Part shown: in pieces, positions 6,161 through 6,832 of the stretch
Position numbering within the stretch: position 1 is the stretch's first letter
How the letters are laid out: the number at the start of each line of letters is the position of its first letter
Assembly (NCBI GenBank): GCA_017961965.1
Contig: JAGCWG010000556.1
Span: forward strand, 1 to 6,832
Direction: 5' to 3'
Length of the DNA stretch: 6,832 nt
DNA from: Bacteroidaceae bacterium
Lineage (GTDB): Bacteria; Bacteroidota; Bacteroidia; Bacteroidales; Bacteroidaceae
Notes under the pieces: generated by a model
What the model saw: only the letters and a program-made list of their open reading frames with translations
Databases searched by the model: none
What the model was told of the DNA's origin: nothing
Position numbers and translations under genes: made by a program

Positions 6161-6190
6161 TTACTCCTCCCTACTTCTCTTTACTCCATA
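6161..6190. repeat. Three-unit array with 10-base period, inverted relative to 6080-6119
   Basis: Units read TTACTCCTCC, CTACTTCTCT, TTACTCCATA in 10-base steps; on the minus strand each carries AGTA, the core of the units at 6080-6119. ACTCC at 6163-6167 or 6183-6187 can pair with GGAGT at 6098-6102, so the two arrays could form alternative stems around the candidate promoter. Function is unknown. Confidence 0.6.
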
Positions 6191-6254
6191 AAAAAGAAAG
6201 AATACAACAAAAAAATTAAACTAAATATTAACCTTGTAAAATACTGATTTAATT

Positions 6255-6832
6255 ATGAAGTTAACAATTGATGATGTAAGACAGCGTTTCCAGAAGCATC
6301 TTGGTGGAGAGCCAGGATCAGTTTATGCTTCTCCAGGTCGTATCAACCTCATCGGTGAGCATACTGACTACAACGGTGGCTTCGTATTCCCAGGCGCTGT
6401 AGAACAGGGAATGATTGCAGAAATCCGTCCTAACGGAACACGTACAATCAAGGCATACTCTATCGACCTCAAGGACTACGATGAGTTCTCTCTCGACGAC
6501 CCTAAGGGCCCTAAGGCAAGTCACTTCCGCTACATCTATGGTGTTGCAAAGGAGATGGAGAAGCTTGGCGTAAAGGTTATGGGATTTGACACAGCATTTG
6601 CTGGTGACGTTCCACTCGGCGCTGGTATGTCATCTTCTGCAGCTCTTGAGAGTTGCTATGCATTCGCTATCAACGACCTCTTTGGTGACAACAAGATTGA
6701 CAAGATGACGCTTGCCAAGGTGGGTCAAGCCACTGAGCACAAGTACATCGGTGTGAAGTGTGGTATCATGGATCAGTTCGCTTCTGTCCATGGCAAGAAG
6801 GGCAACCTCATGCGTCTTGACTGCCGCTCTGG
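6255..6832 (+). CDS. galK: Galactokinase, 5' half (cut by the right edge)
   Basis: GalK transfers phosphate from ATP to alpha-D-galactose, giving galactose-1-phosphate, the first committed step of the Leloir pathway in the cytoplasm. Only 192 complete codons are present, about half of the usual 385 residues; the frame is open to the window end. The galactokinase signature GRINLIGEHTDYNGG lies at 28-42, with R29, E35, H36 and D38 for sugar binding and catalysis. The GHMP-kinase ATP-binding loop PLGAGMSSSAALE is at 120-132, and the catalytic aspartate D173 lies in GIMDQFAS (170-177). No inactivating change is seen. The ATG at 6255 places the signature at the usual distance from the N terminus. 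It lies 248 bases after galM on the same strand, with a possible promoter of its own. Confidence 0.97.
   Translation, partial: MKLTIDDVRQRFQKHLGGEPGSVYASPGRINLIGEHTDYNGGFVFPGAVEQGMIAEIRPNGTRTIKAYSIDLKDYDEFSLDDPKGPKASHFRYIYGVAKEMEKLGVKVMGFDTAFAGDVPLGAGMSSSAALESCYAFAINDLFGDNKIDKMTLAKVGQATEHKYIGVKCGIMDQFASVHGKKGNLMRLDCRS

Overview
The window looks like a piece of a Bacteroidota chromosome, most likely Prevotella or a close relative. Its promoters fit the TAnnTTTG -7 box of that phylum, Shine-Dalgarno sequences are weak or absent, and moderately GC-rich genes are separated by very AT-rich spacers full of short-period repeats. The encoded proteins also read like Prevotella homologues, although this is recognition by eye and not a search result.

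Layout, left to right. Positions 1-268 contain a leftward promoter for a gene beyond the left edge, an inverted-repeat cluster beside it, a strong leftward terminator with a UUCG-type loop, and two short-period repeat arrays. Positions 2629-269 (minus strand) encode a secreted GH35 beta-galactosidase with a C-terminal F5/8 type C (galactose-binding-like) domain. Positions 2630-3258 form a 629-base divergent spacer with a -7 box for each direction, more repeat arrays, a GC-rich hairpin and an AT-rich leader. Positions 3259-4518 encode an NhaC-family Na+/H+ antiporter. A 408-base spacer without a convincing gene follows. Positions 4927-6006 encode aldose 1-epimerase (GalM). A 248-base spacer with a hairpin and ten-base-period repeats leads to galactokinase (GalK), which starts at 6255 and is cut by the right edge.

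The genes suggest a galactose-use neighbourhood. The GH35 enzyme would release galactose from beta-galactosides in the periplasm, GalM would convert beta-D-galactose to the alpha anomer, and GalK would phosphorylate it to galactose-1-phosphate for the Leloir pathway. No galactose transporter, regulator or SusCD pair is visible. The antiporter is probably a housekeeping neighbour or may supply sodium-gradient balance; that link is only inferred.

I found no new enzymatic or defence system. The most unusual signal is in the spacers: tandem arrays with strict 7-, 8- or 10-base periods, including two parallel 8-base arrays that flank the GH35 gene and share an exact 21-base direct repeat.
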